Assembly: GCA_021205725.1 (NCBI GenBank) | Contig: JAJPWY010000005.1 | Location: forward strand, 1 to 48,110 | Length of the DNA stretch: 48,110 bases | Source: Clostridiales bacterium | Lineage (GTDB): Bacteria > Bacillota > Clostridia > Oscillospirales > Oscillospiraceae | Direction of reading: 5' to 3' | Shown here: positions 24,793 through 33,024 of the stretch, one piece after another | How the letters are laid out: every line of letters starts with the position of its first letter | Position numbering within the stretch: the stretch's first letter is position 1 | Notes under the pieces: model-generated | Seen by the model: only the letters and a program-made list of their open reading frames with translations | What the model was told of the DNA's origin: nothing | Database searches by the model: none | Program-made: the position numbers and the translations under genes

Positions 24793-25794
24793 TCAGGGAG
24801 CGACGAAACCGACCTTCTTGTATACCTTTCGCAGGGTCTTGTTGGCAATATAACCGGCCTTCTCCGCACCGGCCCGGTAGACGGACTCCAGATAGGCCTT
24901 GTCCTTGAGCAGACGCTCCGTCTCCTCCCGGATGGGGCGGCACATCTCCACCACGCTGTCACCCACGGCGGTCTTAAAGGCCCCGTAGCCCTGACCGGCA
25001 AACTCCGTCTCGATGGCCTCCAGGCTTCTGCCGGTGGTGGCGGCGTAGATCTGCATCAGGTTGGAGATGCCTGGCTTGCTGGCCGGGTCATAGCGGACGC
25101 AGGCCTCACTGTCGGTGACGGCCCGCTTGAACTTCTTTGAAATGACCGCCGGATCCTCCAGCAGGTAAACGCAGCCGTTGGGATCCTGGTCGGACTTGGA
25201 CATCTTGTTCTCCGGGCTGGTCAGGCTCATGACCCGGGCGCCCATCTTGGGGATATACGGCTCTGGCACCTTGAACACCGGGCCATAGATGGCGTTGAAC
25301 CGCTCTGCGATGTCCCGGGTCAGCTCACAGTGCTGCTTCTGATCCTCTCCCACGGGGACGTAGTCCGCCTGATAGAGCAGGATGTCCGCCGCCATGAGGC
25401 AGGGATAGGTGAACAGTCCTGCGTTGATGTTCTCCGCGTGGGCGGCGCTCTTGGCCTTGAACTGGGTCATCCGGGACAGCTCCCCGAACATGGTAAAGCA
25501 GTCCAAAATCCAGCCCAGCTGGGCGTGGGCGGGGACGTGGCTCTGGATAAAAAGGGTGTTCCGCTCCGGATCCAGGCCGCAGGCGATATAGGCCGCCAGC
25601 TGGCTCACCGTCCGGCGGCGGAGATCGGCGGGGTTCTGGCGCACCGTGATGGTGTGCATATCCGCCATGAAATAATAGCAGTCAAACTGATCGGCCCGCT
25701 CTGCCCAGTTCTTGATGGCACCCAGATAGGAGCCCAGGGTCAGCTCGCCGCTGGGCTGGATGCCGGAGAGCATAATGCCTTTTTGTTCCATCAT
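24793..25794 (-). CDS. trpS: tryptophan-tRNA ligase
   Basis: Class Ic aminoacyl-tRNA synthetase of 333 residues. GIQPSGELTLGSYLGA is the HIGH-equivalent region; ENKMSKSD is the KMSKS loop; MAADILLYQADYVPVGEDQ is specific for TrpRS. Start ATG 25794 (AAAGGA 7 bases upstream); ATG 25791 is equally possible. No T-box motif was seen in its leader. Its leader has a GGCGG-TTCG-CAGCCGCC hairpin and a Spo0A core box near +8. Confidence 0.95.
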   Translation of the reverse strand: MMEQKGIMLSGIQPSGELTLGSYLGAIKNWAERADQFDCYYFMADMHTITVRQNPADLRRRTVSQLAAYIACGLDPERNTLFIQSHVPAHAQLGWILDCFTMFGELSRMTQFKAKSAAHAENINAGLFTYPCLMAADILLYQADYVPVGEDQKQHCELTRDIAERFNAIYGPVFKVPEPYIPKMGARVMSLTSPENKMSKSDQDPNGCVYLLEDPAVISKKFKRAVTDSEACVRYDPASKPGISNLMQIYAATTGRSLEAIETEFAGQGYGAFKTAVGDSVVEMCRPIREETERLLKDKAYLESVYRAGAEKAGYIANKTLRKVYKKVGFVAP

Positions 25795-25863
25795 TTCCAC
25801 GTCCTTTGCTGGTGATCTATCCTGCCGGGGCGGCTGCGAACCGCCGTCCCCGGGAAATTTTGT

Positions 25864-25909
25864 TTCGACATGTTATTTCGATTATATCATACACAGGTTC
25901 CGTTGGCAA
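25864..25909 (-). promoter_or_regulatory. trpS promoter with downstream Spo0A box
   Basis: Minus strand: TTGCCA (25909-25904), 17 bp, TATAAT (25886-25881). TGTCGAA (25870-25864) lies just after the expected start site, a position typical for repression. Confidence 0.75.
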
Positions 25910-25995
25910 TCCTTTTCCTGCGGTACGGCGGGCCACGCCCAGGGCCCGGAGGTGGAAAGGCGAAAATACTGTCTGTAATTTTCCCTTCCGTCGCC

Positions 25996-26185
25996 GTTTT
26001 TGTCGATCGCTGTCAATAGGGTGTTCTCACAAATCCAACCCCAAAATTTTGTCGAATTTGTCTCGCCTGAGCAGAGAAAAAATGGCCAAGGCCTCTTGAC
26101 ATCCGGACGACATGCACCCAGACATAACGGCACCGCAACCGGTTTCTACAGGGAGTTATCCACATTTTCCACAGGGTTTTCCACA
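25996..26185. promoter_or_regulatory. intergenic cluster of Spo0A-like and DnaA boxes
   Basis: TTTTGTCGAAT (core TGTCGAA, 26050-26056) and a one-mismatch TGTCGAT (~26001-26007) precede three DnaA boxes in tandem: TTATCCACA (26156-26164, perfect), TTTTCCACA (26165-26173) and TTTTCCACA (26177-26185), all in one orientation. No gene is seen from 25910 to 26288. Such mixed clusters occur in replication-control regions of spore formers. Confidence 0.6.
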
Positions 26186-26256
26186 GGGAAAAATCCTGTC
26201 GCCGCAAGGCTTTTTCCGTCCTTTCCCGGTCGTCCGGAGGCGTATTATGGGGCCGC

Positions 26257-26283
26257 ATTATGTCAAATTCCGATTGACATAAT
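26257..26283. repeat. perfect 10 bp inverted repeat
   Basis: ATTATGTCAA, ATTCCGA, TTGACATAAT. It ends 6 bases from the tsaD stop. AT-rich with no U-tract, so it looks more like an operator dyad than a terminator. Confidence 0.6.
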
Positions 26284-26288
26284 CACAT

Positions 26289-27314
26289 TCAGCACGCCCT
26301 CCAGTCGTTGCAGCCGATCTCCCGTCCGGCGTAGCCGTTCAGGGTCAGGTCAGCCTGATGGCCCGCCAGGTACTCGTAGTACCCCTGACAGCCGATCATG
26401 GCCCCGTTGTCCCCGCAGAGCTTCCGCTCCGGCAGGTAGAGCTGCCAGCCCTCCCGGGCGCAGGCGGCGGCCAGGTCAGCCCGGATGCGGCTGTTGGCGG
26501 CCACCCCGCCTGCGGCGGCCACCTTGCCGTAGCCCAGCATCCGGGCGGCCTCCACCGCCCGGGGCACCAGCTCGTCGCTGACCGCCTGACCGAAGGAGGC
26601 AGCAAAGGAGGGCAGATCCAGCTCCTCCCCCTTCTGCTGGGCGTTGTGGATCAGGTTCAGCGCCGCCGTTTTCAGGCCGGAGAAGGACATATCCAGGGGT
26701 GCGCCGTCCACCTTCGACCGGGGCAGGGGGTACTTTTTCGGGTCGCCTCCGGCGGCCAGGCGATCCATGGGCCCGCCTCCCGGGTAGCCGATACCCAGCA
26801 CCCGGGCCACCTTGTCAAAGCACTCCCCCGCCGCGTCGTCTCTGGTGGCCCCCAAAAGGGCCATGTCGGTGTAGTCCCGGACGTTCACGATCATGGTGTT
26901 GCCTCCGGAGACGCAGAGGCAGAGAAAGGGCGGCTCCAGGTCGGGGTGGGTGATATAGTTGGCGGCGATGTGGCCCCGGATGTGGTGGACGGGGATGAGA
27001 GGGACGTTCAGCCCCCAGGCCACGCTCTTGGCAAAGTTCACCCCCACCAGCACGGCGCCGATCAGTCCCGGGGCGTAGGTGCAGGCCACGGCATCGATCT
27101 CCCCCCGGCTGATGCCCGCCTGAGAGAGGGCCTGGTCCGCCATGAGGCAGACCGCCTCCAGATGCTTCCGGGAGGCAATCTCCGGCACCACCCCGCCATA
27201 GAGGGTGTGCATGTCGATCTGGGAGGCGATGGCGTCAGACAGGACGGTGCGCCCGTCCCGCACCACCGCCACGGCGGTCTCGTCGCAGGAGGACTCTACG
27301 GCCAGGATGTTCAT
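26289..27314 (-). CDS. tsaD: tRNA N6-threonylcarbamoyladenosine transferase TsaD
   Basis: Kae1/Qri7/TsaD ASKHA protein of 341 residues, catalytic part of the t6A37 tRNA modification complex with TsaB and TsaE. Metal ligands are in PVHHIRGHIAANYI (near 108-115); VSGGNTMIV, GYPGGGPMD and GGVAANSRIR bind nucleotide. Its ATG overlaps the rimI stop by 4 bases. TsaB and TsaE are not encoded next to it, unlike in many Firmicutes. Confidence 0.96.
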   Translation of the reverse strand: MNILAVESSCDETAVAVVRDGRTVLSDAIASQIDMHTLYGGVVPEIASRKHLEAVCLMADQALSQAGISRGEIDAVACTYAPGLIGAVLVGVNFAKSVAWGLNVPLIPVHHIRGHIAANYITHPDLEPPFLCLCVSGGNTMIVNVRDYTDMALLGATRDDAAGECFDKVARVLGIGYPGGGPMDRLAAGGDPKKYPLPRSKVDGAPLDMSFSGLKTAALNLIHNAQQKGEELDLPSFAASFGQAVSDELVPRAVEAARMLGYGKVAAAGGVAANSRIRADLAAACAREGWQLYLPERKLCGDNGAMIGCQGYYEYLAGHQADLTLNGYAGREIGCNDWRAC

Positions 27315-27829
27315 TGCTCGCCCTCCTCCTGCCGGAGGAACCGGGTCATGAGCAGGGCGTCCTCCGTGGGCTTGTCGTAATAGTTCTTCCGGCGGCCCGT
27401 CTCCTGAAAGCCGAACTTGGTGTAGAGGTTCCGGGCGGCGTGGTTGCTCTCCCGCACCTCCAGGGTGAGAAAGGACAGATGCTGGGCCTGGGCAAACCGG
27501 AGGAACACCCCCAGCAGGTCGCTGGCCAGCCCCTGGCGGCGGTACTCCTCCTTCACGGCGATGTTGTTGATATAGCCCTCGTCCAGCACCACCGTCAGGC
27601 TGGCGTAGCCCAGCACCTCCCGCTCGCCCGTGACGGCCACGATGCAGGAGCTGGTCAGGCTGTCCAGCTCGTCATTGAGCATCTCCTCCGTCCAGGGCAT
27701 GGAGAAGATCTGCCGCTCCAGCGCGGCGATCTGGGGCACCAGCTCCCGGTTCATGGGGACCAGCTGATAAGGGATGGGTTGCCGGGCCTTTTCGGGCACG
27801 GAGGCCATCACCGGTTTCCATTCGCTCAT
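27311..27829 (-). CDS. rimI: ribosomal protein S18-alanine N-acetyltransferase
   Basis: GNAT protein of 172 residues with FSMPWTEEMLNDELDS, YINNIAVKEEYRRQGLASDLL (acetyl-CoA loop) and LEVRESNHAARNLYTKFGFQETGRRKNYY, all typical of RimI. It has an N-terminal extension of ~20 residues. RBS AAGGAG 9 bases before ATG 27829. RimI acetylates the N-terminus of S18 in E. coli; the substrate here is inferred. Coupled to tsaD; lies just after polA. Confidence 0.92.
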   Translation of the reverse strand: MSEWKPVMASVPEKARQPIPYQLVPMNRELVPQIAALERQIFSMPWTEEMLNDELDSLTSSCIVAVTGEREVLGYASLTVVLDEGYINNIAVKEEYRRQGLASDLLGVFLRFAQAQHLSFLTLEVRESNHAARNLYTKFGFQETGRRKNYYDKPTEDALLMTRFLRQEEGEQ

Positions 27830-27853
27830 GAAAAAATTCTCCTTCTGTGTGAT

Positions 27854-30514
27854 TCAGTGGGCGTCCGCCCAGCATTTGCCCACCTTGGCCTCGGCCACCA
27901 GAGGGACGGACAGGGAGACCACCCGCTCCATCTCCTCCTCCAGTAGTTGGGCGATGGCGTCGCCCTCCGACTCCGGGCACTCCACGATCAGCTCATCGTG
28001 TACCTGGAGCACCAGGCGGCCCTGATAGCCCTCCGATTTCAGCCGGGCCTGCACCCGGATCATGGCCAGCTTGATAATATCGGCGGCGGTTCCCTGAATG
28101 GGCATATTCAGCGCCACCCGCTCCCCGAAGGAGCGGAGGTTGAAGTTGGAGCTTTTCAGCTCCGGCAGCCACCGGCGGCGGCCCATCCCGGTGGAGACAT
28201 AGCCGTCCTCCTTCGCCTTTGCCACGATGTTTTTCTGGTAGTCCCGGATGCCGGAATACTTGTCAAAGTACCGCTCCATATACTCCTTGGCCTGCCACTG
28301 GGCCACGCCGATGTCCTGGGCCAGGGAGAAGGCGGAGATGCCGTAGACGATGCCGAAGTTCACCGCCTTGGCGGAGGAGCGCATCTGCTTCGTGACCTCC
28401 TCCTCCGGCACGCCGAACACTTGGGCGGCTGTGGCGGTGTGGATGTCCGCCCCGGTGCGGAAGCCCTCCCGCATCCTCTCGTCCCCGGCGATGTGGGCCA
28501 GCAGGCGCAGCTCGATCTGGGAATAGTCCGCGTCCACCAGCACGTTCCCCGGGGCCGCCATAAACATCTTCCGCATCTCCGCCCCCAGAGGGGTGCGGAC
28601 GGGGATATTCTGCAAATTCGGCTCCACCGAGGACAGCCGCCCGGTGGCGGTGACGGTGTTCTGGAAGCTGGTGTGGATGCGTCCATCCGGGCCGATCACC
28701 TTCGTCAGCCCGTCCACATAGGTGGATTTCAGCTTGGTCAGCTGCCGGTAGTCCAAAATCTGCTGAATGATGGGGTGATAGGGCTTGAGCTTTTCCAGCA
28801 CGTCGGCGTTGGTGGAGTAGCCCCGCTTCGTCTTTTTGAAGGTGGGCAGGCCCAGGTCCTCAAACAGCACCACCCCCAGCTGTTGGGTGGAGTTGATGTT
28901 GAATTCCCGGCCCGCCATCCGGTAAATTTCCTGCTGGGCCCTGTCGATGTTTTCGGCCAGCATCTCCCCGAAGTCCGCCAGGGCCTTCCGGTCCACCAGA
29001 AAGCCCGCCTGCTCCATCTCCGCCAGCACCGGGCAGAGAGGCAGCTCCACCTCGTTCAGCAGCTCCAGCATCCCCAGCTCCCGGAGCTTCGGCTCCATCA
29101 CCTGATAGAGGGCCTCAATGAGGGCGGTGTCCTCATACCAGGCGGTCTGGGCTTTTAAGCTGTCAGAGAGGGCGGTAAAGGCGTCCTCCGCCTGATAAAT
29201 CGCTTTGGCCTCCATGTCCTTCTGGAAATAGTGCATGGCGAGCTTGGGCAGCTCATAGCTCCCCGCCGTGGGGTCTAACAGATAGGCCGCCAGCTCGGTG
29301 TCGAACACAAAGCCCTCGGTGGGCAGTCCCTCCGCCAGCAGGGCCTCGCACAGGGTCTTGACCCCGTGGGCCACCTTTTTCACCCTGCCGGAGAACAGCT
29401 CCCGGAGCAGGGCGTCATAGTCCCCCTGATAGCGGCTCTGGCGGATGTCGTAGAGCGTCTCCTGCCCTTCCCCCGTCGCCACGCTGACCGTCACCCCGTC
29501 CAGACTGGCCAGGGGCAGCACGGTGACATAGGGCGCGTTCTCCCACTGGGGGTAGACCGCCTCCGCCTGAGCCTGGGTCAGCAGGTCGATGACCTCCACC
29601 TGCACCTCCGGCTCCTGTGCGTCCGGTGCGGCGGTCTGCTCCGGCGGCGTCAGGCCGAACCGCTCGATGAGCCGGGAGAACTCCAGCCGGAGGAACAGGG
29701 CATAGAGGGCGTCGTTGTCCACCGGACGGCGGAGGGCGTCCTCCGGGCGGAAGTCGATGGGGGCGTCGCAGTGGATGGTTGCCAGGTCGTAGGACAGCTT
29801 CGCCATCTCCCGGCCCTCGTCCAGCTTCCGCCGCTGGGCGGGCTTCAGCTCCGCCTGGTCGAAGTTGGCGTAGAGGTTTTCCACCGAGCCGTAGGTCTGG
29901 ACCAGCCCCATGGCGGTCTTTTCCCCGATGCCCTTGACACCGGGGATGTTGTCCGAGCTGTCCCCCATCAGGCTTTTCAGGTCGATCATGTGGATGGGGT
30001 CGAAGCCGTAGACCTCCCGGAAGGCCTCCGGGGTCATGTCCTTGGTGGTGGTCTGGCCCATGCGGGTGGTCACCAGCTTCACCCTGGTGTGCTCCGTGAT
30101 GAGCTGGAGGGAGTCCTTGTCCCCGGTGACAATGATGCAGTCCCAGCCGTCCGCCTCGCATTTCCGGGAGATGGTGCCCAGCAGGTCGTCCGCCTCCCAG
30201 CCCTCCAGCTCATAGCGGGGGATGTTCATGGCGTCCAGCACCTCTTTCAGCACCGGCATCTGCATGGCCAGCTCCTCCGGCATGGCGTGGCGGGTGGCCT
30301 TGTAGCCCTCATACGCCTTGTGGCGGAAGGTGGGGGCTTTCAGGTCGAAGGTGACGCACAGGGCCTCCGGCTGCTCCTCGTCCACCAGCTTTTGCAGGAT
30401 GTTGACAAAGCCGTAGATGGCGTTGGTATACAGCCCGTCGTGAGTGCTCAGCAGACGGACGCCATAATAGGCCCGGTTGACGATCGAATTGCCGTCCAGA
30501 ACCATCAGTTTCAT
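27854..30514 (-). CDS. polA: DNA polymerase I
   Basis: 886 residues from ATG 30514 (AAAAAGGAGCGGCCCCA upstream). N-terminal 5'-3' exonuclease (DGNSIVNRAYYG, YELEGWEADDLLG, VKGIGEKTA), a central 3'-5' exonuclease fold and family-A polymerase (motif A VLVDADYSQIELRLLAH, motif B RSSAKAVNFGIVYG, motif C LQVHDELIVE). The expected DxE of the proofreading site is absent (VTVLPLASLDGVTVS), so proofreading is probably lost, as in many Firmicutes. It repairs gaps and removes Okazaki primers. Confidence 0.97.
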   Translation of the reverse strand: MKLMVLDGNSIVNRAYYGVRLLSTHDGLYTNAIYGFVNILQKLVDEEQPEALCVTFDLKAPTFRHKAYEGYKATRHAMPEELAMQMPVLKEVLDAMNIPRYELEGWEADDLLGTISRKCEADGWDCIIVTGDKDSLQLITEHTRVKLVTTRMGQTTTKDMTPEAFREVYGFDPIHMIDLKSLMGDSSDNIPGVKGIGEKTAMGLVQTYGSVENLYANFDQAELKPAQRRKLDEGREMAKLSYDLATIHCDAPIDFRPEDALRRPVDNDALYALFLRLEFSRLIERFGLTPPEQTAAPDAQEPEVQVEVIDLLTQAQAEAVYPQWENAPYVTVLPLASLDGVTVSVATGEGQETLYDIRQSRYQGDYDALLRELFSGRVKKVAHGVKTLCEALLAEGLPTEGFVFDTELAAYLLDPTAGSYELPKLAMHYFQKDMEAKAIYQAEDAFTALSDSLKAQTAWYEDTALIEALYQVMEPKLRELGMLELLNEVELPLCPVLAEMEQAGFLVDRKALADFGEMLAENIDRAQQEIYRMAGREFNINSTQQLGVVLFEDLGLPTFKKTKRGYSTNADVLEKLKPYHPIIQQILDYRQLTKLKSTYVDGLTKVIGPDGRIHTSFQNTVTATGRLSSVEPNLQNIPVRTPLGAEMRKMFMAAPGNVLVDADYSQIELRLLAHIAGDERMREGFRTGADIHTATAAQVFGVPEEEVTKQMRSSAKAVNFGIVYGISAFSLAQDIGVAQWQAKEYMERYFDKYSGIRDYQKNIVAKAKEDGYVSTGMGRRRWLPELKSSNFNLRSFGERVALNMPIQGTAADIIKLAMIRVQARLKSEGYQGRLVLQVHDELIVECPESEGDAIAQLLEEEMERVVSLSVPLVAEAKVGKCWADAH

Positions 30515-30548
30515 TGGGGCCGCTCCTTTTTGTGGATTCAATAGCCCT

Positions 30549-30557
30549 ATTATAGCA
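30549..30557 (-). promoter_or_regulatory. extended -10 of the polA promoter
   Basis: Minus strand TGC-TATAAT (-10 at 30554-30549), -35 poor (TGTTCC). It lies 35 bases before the polA start. Confidence 0.55.
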
Positions 30558-30639
30558 CAGTTTCAGGGATGGGAACAGATGGAGATGGGGCATTTCGGGG
30601 GAGGGAATTTTGGAGAGCGACAAGAAAATGCACAACCTC

Positions 30640-30838
30640 CTTGCCTCCCTCTGTGAGGGAGGTGGCACGGCGAAGCCGTGACGGAGGGAGAGCAGCACGC
30701 ACCCACGGCAAGATAGGCACCCGGGCGAATTCGCAGTAGGTCGGTACGAATTCGCCGGAAGCTTTTAGGGTATCGCCAGCCTCTACTGCTCTCCCTCAGT
30801 CGCCTTGCGGCGACAGCTCCCTCACAGAGGGAGCCAAG
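30640..30838. mobile_element. MITE-like element, copy 3 (complete)
   Basis: 199 bp with ends CTTGCCTCCCTCTGTGAGGG and ...CAGAGGGAGCCAAG. The left second hairpin is CACGGC-GAA-GCCGTG instead of CTGCCC-GCA-GGGCAG, and the right one GTCGCC-TTGC-GGCGAC, yet both are fully paired. The centre GGGCGAATTCGC...GGTACGAATTCGCCGG is shared with copies 1 and 2. Located between divergent polA and the NiCo riboswitch. Confidence 0.8.
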
Positions 30839-30867
30839 GGGTCTGGCGAAAATCCTCCAAGTTAGCC

Positions 30868-30897
30868 TTGACCATCCCACCCCCTCCGTGCTACAGT
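30868..30897 (+). promoter_or_regulatory. promoter of the NiCo riboswitch/CDF unit
   Basis: TTGACC (30868-30873), 18 bp, TACAGT (30892-30897). Confidence 0.55.
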
Positions 30898-31014
30898 AGG
30901 GCAACAATCTACCACCCGTATGAATGGCAGACTGAACAGGCATTGAGCCGGGCCGAAAGGCAGCGGAAAAGAGACATCCGTGGGACAGCGACATGGTTCC
31001 ACGGATGTCTTTAT
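30898..31014 (+). promoter_or_regulatory. NiCo (czcD-type) riboswitch with terminator
   Basis: The aptamer core matches the czcD/NiCo pattern: CTGAACAGGCATT, GAGCCGGGC, CGAAAGGCAGCGG and CGTGGGACAGC. The last conserved block lies in the 5' arm of a terminator hairpin (GACATCCGTGG 30973-30983 with CCACGGATGTC 30999-31009, then TTTAT), as in known members. Metal binding (Co, Ni; Fe proposed in later work) should block termination and turn on the transporter. Confidence 0.8.
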
Positions 31015-31096
31015 CTATCTATGGACAGGGTGACAGCGCAGTTCGGTTTTTCTTTTGAGGAACCGCCACATCGAATCGTTTTGGGAGGGCGCCGCT

Positions 31097-31978
31097 ATGG
31101 AGCAAAGCAAACACCTCGACCTGGCCATGAAGGTCTCCTGGCAGACCATGATCCTCAACCTTCTTCTCTCCGCAGGCAAGCTGGCGGCGGGCCTGGTGGG
31201 CCACTCCGCCGCCATGGTCTCTGACGCCGTCCACTCCGCCTCGGATGTGTTTTCCACCGTCATCGTCATGATTGGGCTGAAGCTCTCCGGCCGGGCGGCG
31301 GACAGCGACCACGAGTACGGCCATGAGCGGCTGGAGTGCGTGGCCGCCGTGCTGCTGGCGGTGGTGCTGGCTCTGACCGGCGGGGCCATCGGCGTCTCCG
31401 CCATCCGGGACATCGCCTCCGCAGGATACACCGACCTGGAGATCCCCGGAACGATAGCCCTGTGGGCGGCGGCAGTCTCCATCGCCGTCAAGGAGGGGAT
31501 GTTCTGGTACACCAGATGGGCCGCCAGGAAGTGCGGCTCCGCCGCCCTGATGGCGGACGCCTGGCACCACCGGTCCGACGCCCTCTCCTCGGTGGGCAGT
31601 CTCATCGGCGTGGCCGGGGCGAGACTGGGCTTCCCCATCCTGGACCCCATCGCCAGTCTGGTCATCTGTCTGTTCATCCTCAAGGCGGCCCTGGATATCT
31701 TCCGGGACGCAGTGGAGAAGCTCACCGACCGGGCGGCCTCCCCCAGGCTGGAGCGGGAGATGGGGGAGCTGGTGCTCCGTCAGGAGGGGGTTCGCTCCCT
31801 GGACCTGCTCAAAACCCGGCAGTTCGGGGCAAAGCTGTATGTGGACGTGGAGTTCTCCGCCGACGGCGACCTGCCCCTGGTGGAGGCCCACGCCATCGCC
31901 CAGACCGTCCACGACCAGATCGAGCAGACCTATCCCCAGGTAAAGCACTGCATGGTACACGTGAACCCGGCGGAATAA
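31097..31978 (+). CDS. cation diffusion facilitator (metal efflux)
   Basis: Six-helix CDF transporter of 293 residues that exports divalent cations in exchange for protons. Site-A ligands appear as SDAVHSASD in helix 2 and ADAWHHRSD in helix 5; after helix 6 comes the cytoplasmic metallochaperone-like domain (TRQFGAKLYVDVEF, HCMVHVNP). RBS GGGAGGGCGCCGCT fixes ATG 31097. The riboswitch upstream suggests Ni, Co or Fe as substrate. HxxxD in helix 2 instead of DxxxD of Fe/Zn exporters like YiiP fits a different selectivity, which is inference. Confidence 0.92.
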   Translation: MEQSKHLDLAMKVSWQTMILNLLLSAGKLAAGLVGHSAAMVSDAVHSASDVFSTVIVMIGLKLSGRAADSDHEYGHERLECVAAVLLAVVLALTGGAIGVSAIRDIASAGYTDLEIPGTIALWAAAVSIAVKEGMFWYTRWAARKCGSAALMADAWHHRSDALSSVGSLIGVAGARLGFPILDPIASLVICLFILKAALDIFRDAVEKLTDRAASPRLEREMGELVLRQEGVRSLDLLKTRQFGAKLYVDVEFSADGDLPLVEAHAIAQTVHDQIEQTYPQVKHCMVHVNPAE

Positions 31979-31980
31979 CG

Positions 31981-32020
31981 AAAAAACGAACCCGGCTGAA
32001 TCCAGTCGGGTTCGTTTTTT
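31981..32020. terminator. bidirectional terminator between the CDF gene and tsf
   Basis: AAAAAACGAACCCG, loop of ~12 with minor pairing, CGGGTTCGTTTTTT. T-runs on both strands. Confidence 0.9.
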
Positions 32021-32040
32021 ACTGTTTTAGAACGGGCAGC

Positions 32041-32982
32041 TCACTTGATCATGGAGGCGACCTCTGCGGCGAAATCGTCCTCCTTCTTCTCGATGCCCTC
32101 GCCGGTGACGAAGCGGGTGAACTTCACCACGGTGACCTTGCCGCCCAGCTGCTTGGCAACCGCCTTGACGTGCTGATCGACGGTGGTCTTGTTCTCCTTG
32201 ACGTAGCCCTGGTTGAGCAGGCACACCTCGGCGAAATAGTTGTTCATACGGCCCTTGACCTTGTTCTCGGCGATCATCTGCCGCTTGGCCTCGGGGAGCT
32301 TGATGTTGGCGGCGCCCTCTTCCAGAGCCTTGGCCAGCTGCACTGCCTTCTCCTTCTCCACCTCGTCGGCGGGGACCTCAGCGGAGGAGACATAGGTGGG
32401 GCTCATGGCGGCGATCTGCATAGCCAGGTCCTTGCCCAGCTCCACCACAGCGTCGGTGTTGTCGATGCCCTCCACGGCCAGGTTGACCAGGACGCCGATC
32501 TTGCCGTTCATGTGAACATAGGGGACGTTGACGCCGCCCTCATAGCGGACAAAGCGGCGGATCTGGATGTTCTCGCCGATGGACAGCACCTTGTCGGCGG
32601 TGACAGCGTCCACGGTGCGGTCGGTGCCGGGATAGGTGGCGTTCTTCAGGGCCTCCACGTCAGCGGGGTTCTGCTGTGCCACCACCAGGGCCACGTCCTT
32701 GACGAAGGCCTGGAAAATGTCGTTCTTGGCGACGAAGTCGGTCTGAGAGTTGACCTCCAGCACCACGCCCACGCCGTTGTCGTCCACCATGGCGTAGGAC
32801 ACGCCCTCGGCGGCCACCTTGCCGGCCTTCTTGGTCTGAGCGGCCAGGCCCTTCTCCCGCAGCCAGTCGATGGCCTTGTCCTTATCGCCGTCGCAGGCCA
32901 CCAGAGCCTGCTTGCAGTTCATCATACCCACGCCGGTCAGCTCCCGGAGCTCCTTGACCAGCTTTGCGCTAATAGCAGCCAT
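32041..32982 (-). CDS. tsf: elongation factor Ts
   Basis: 313 residues. UBA-like N-terminus (KLVKELRELTGVGMMNCKQAL), then the two-subdomain core (TDFVAKNDIFQAFV) and the C-terminal PFVTGEG-like end (TRFVTGEGIEKKEDDFAAEV). EF-Ts recycles EF-Tu by GDP/GTP exchange. RBS AGGAGGTAGTATATC. Cotranscribed with rpsB; pyrH and frr are not next to it. Confidence 0.97.
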   Translation of the reverse strand: MAAISAKLVKELRELTGVGMMNCKQALVACDGDKDKAIDWLREKGLAAQTKKAGKVAAEGVSYAMVDDNGVGVVLEVNSQTDFVAKNDIFQAFVKDVALVVAQQNPADVEALKNATYPGTDRTVDAVTADKVLSIGENIQIRRFVRYEGGVNVPYVHMNGKIGVLVNLAVEGIDNTDAVVELGKDLAMQIAAMSPTYVSSAEVPADEVEKEKAVQLAKALEEGAANIKLPEAKRQMIAENKVKGRMNNYFAEVCLLNQGYVKENKTTVDQHVKAVAKQLGGKVTVVKFTRFVTGEGIEKKEDDFAAEVASMIK

Positions 32983-33024
32983 GATATACTACCTCCTGTT
33001 AATCGTATCGTTGTCCGGCCGACC

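Noticed and set aside
26096..26124. Promoter (TTGACA at 26096) for a small RNA across the DnaA boxes
   Set aside because: No acceptable -10 at 16-18 bp.
26156..26185. Chromosomal origin of replication
   Set aside because: No dnaA/dnaN, rpmH or clear AT-rich unwinding element in the window; kept only as a DnaA-box cluster.
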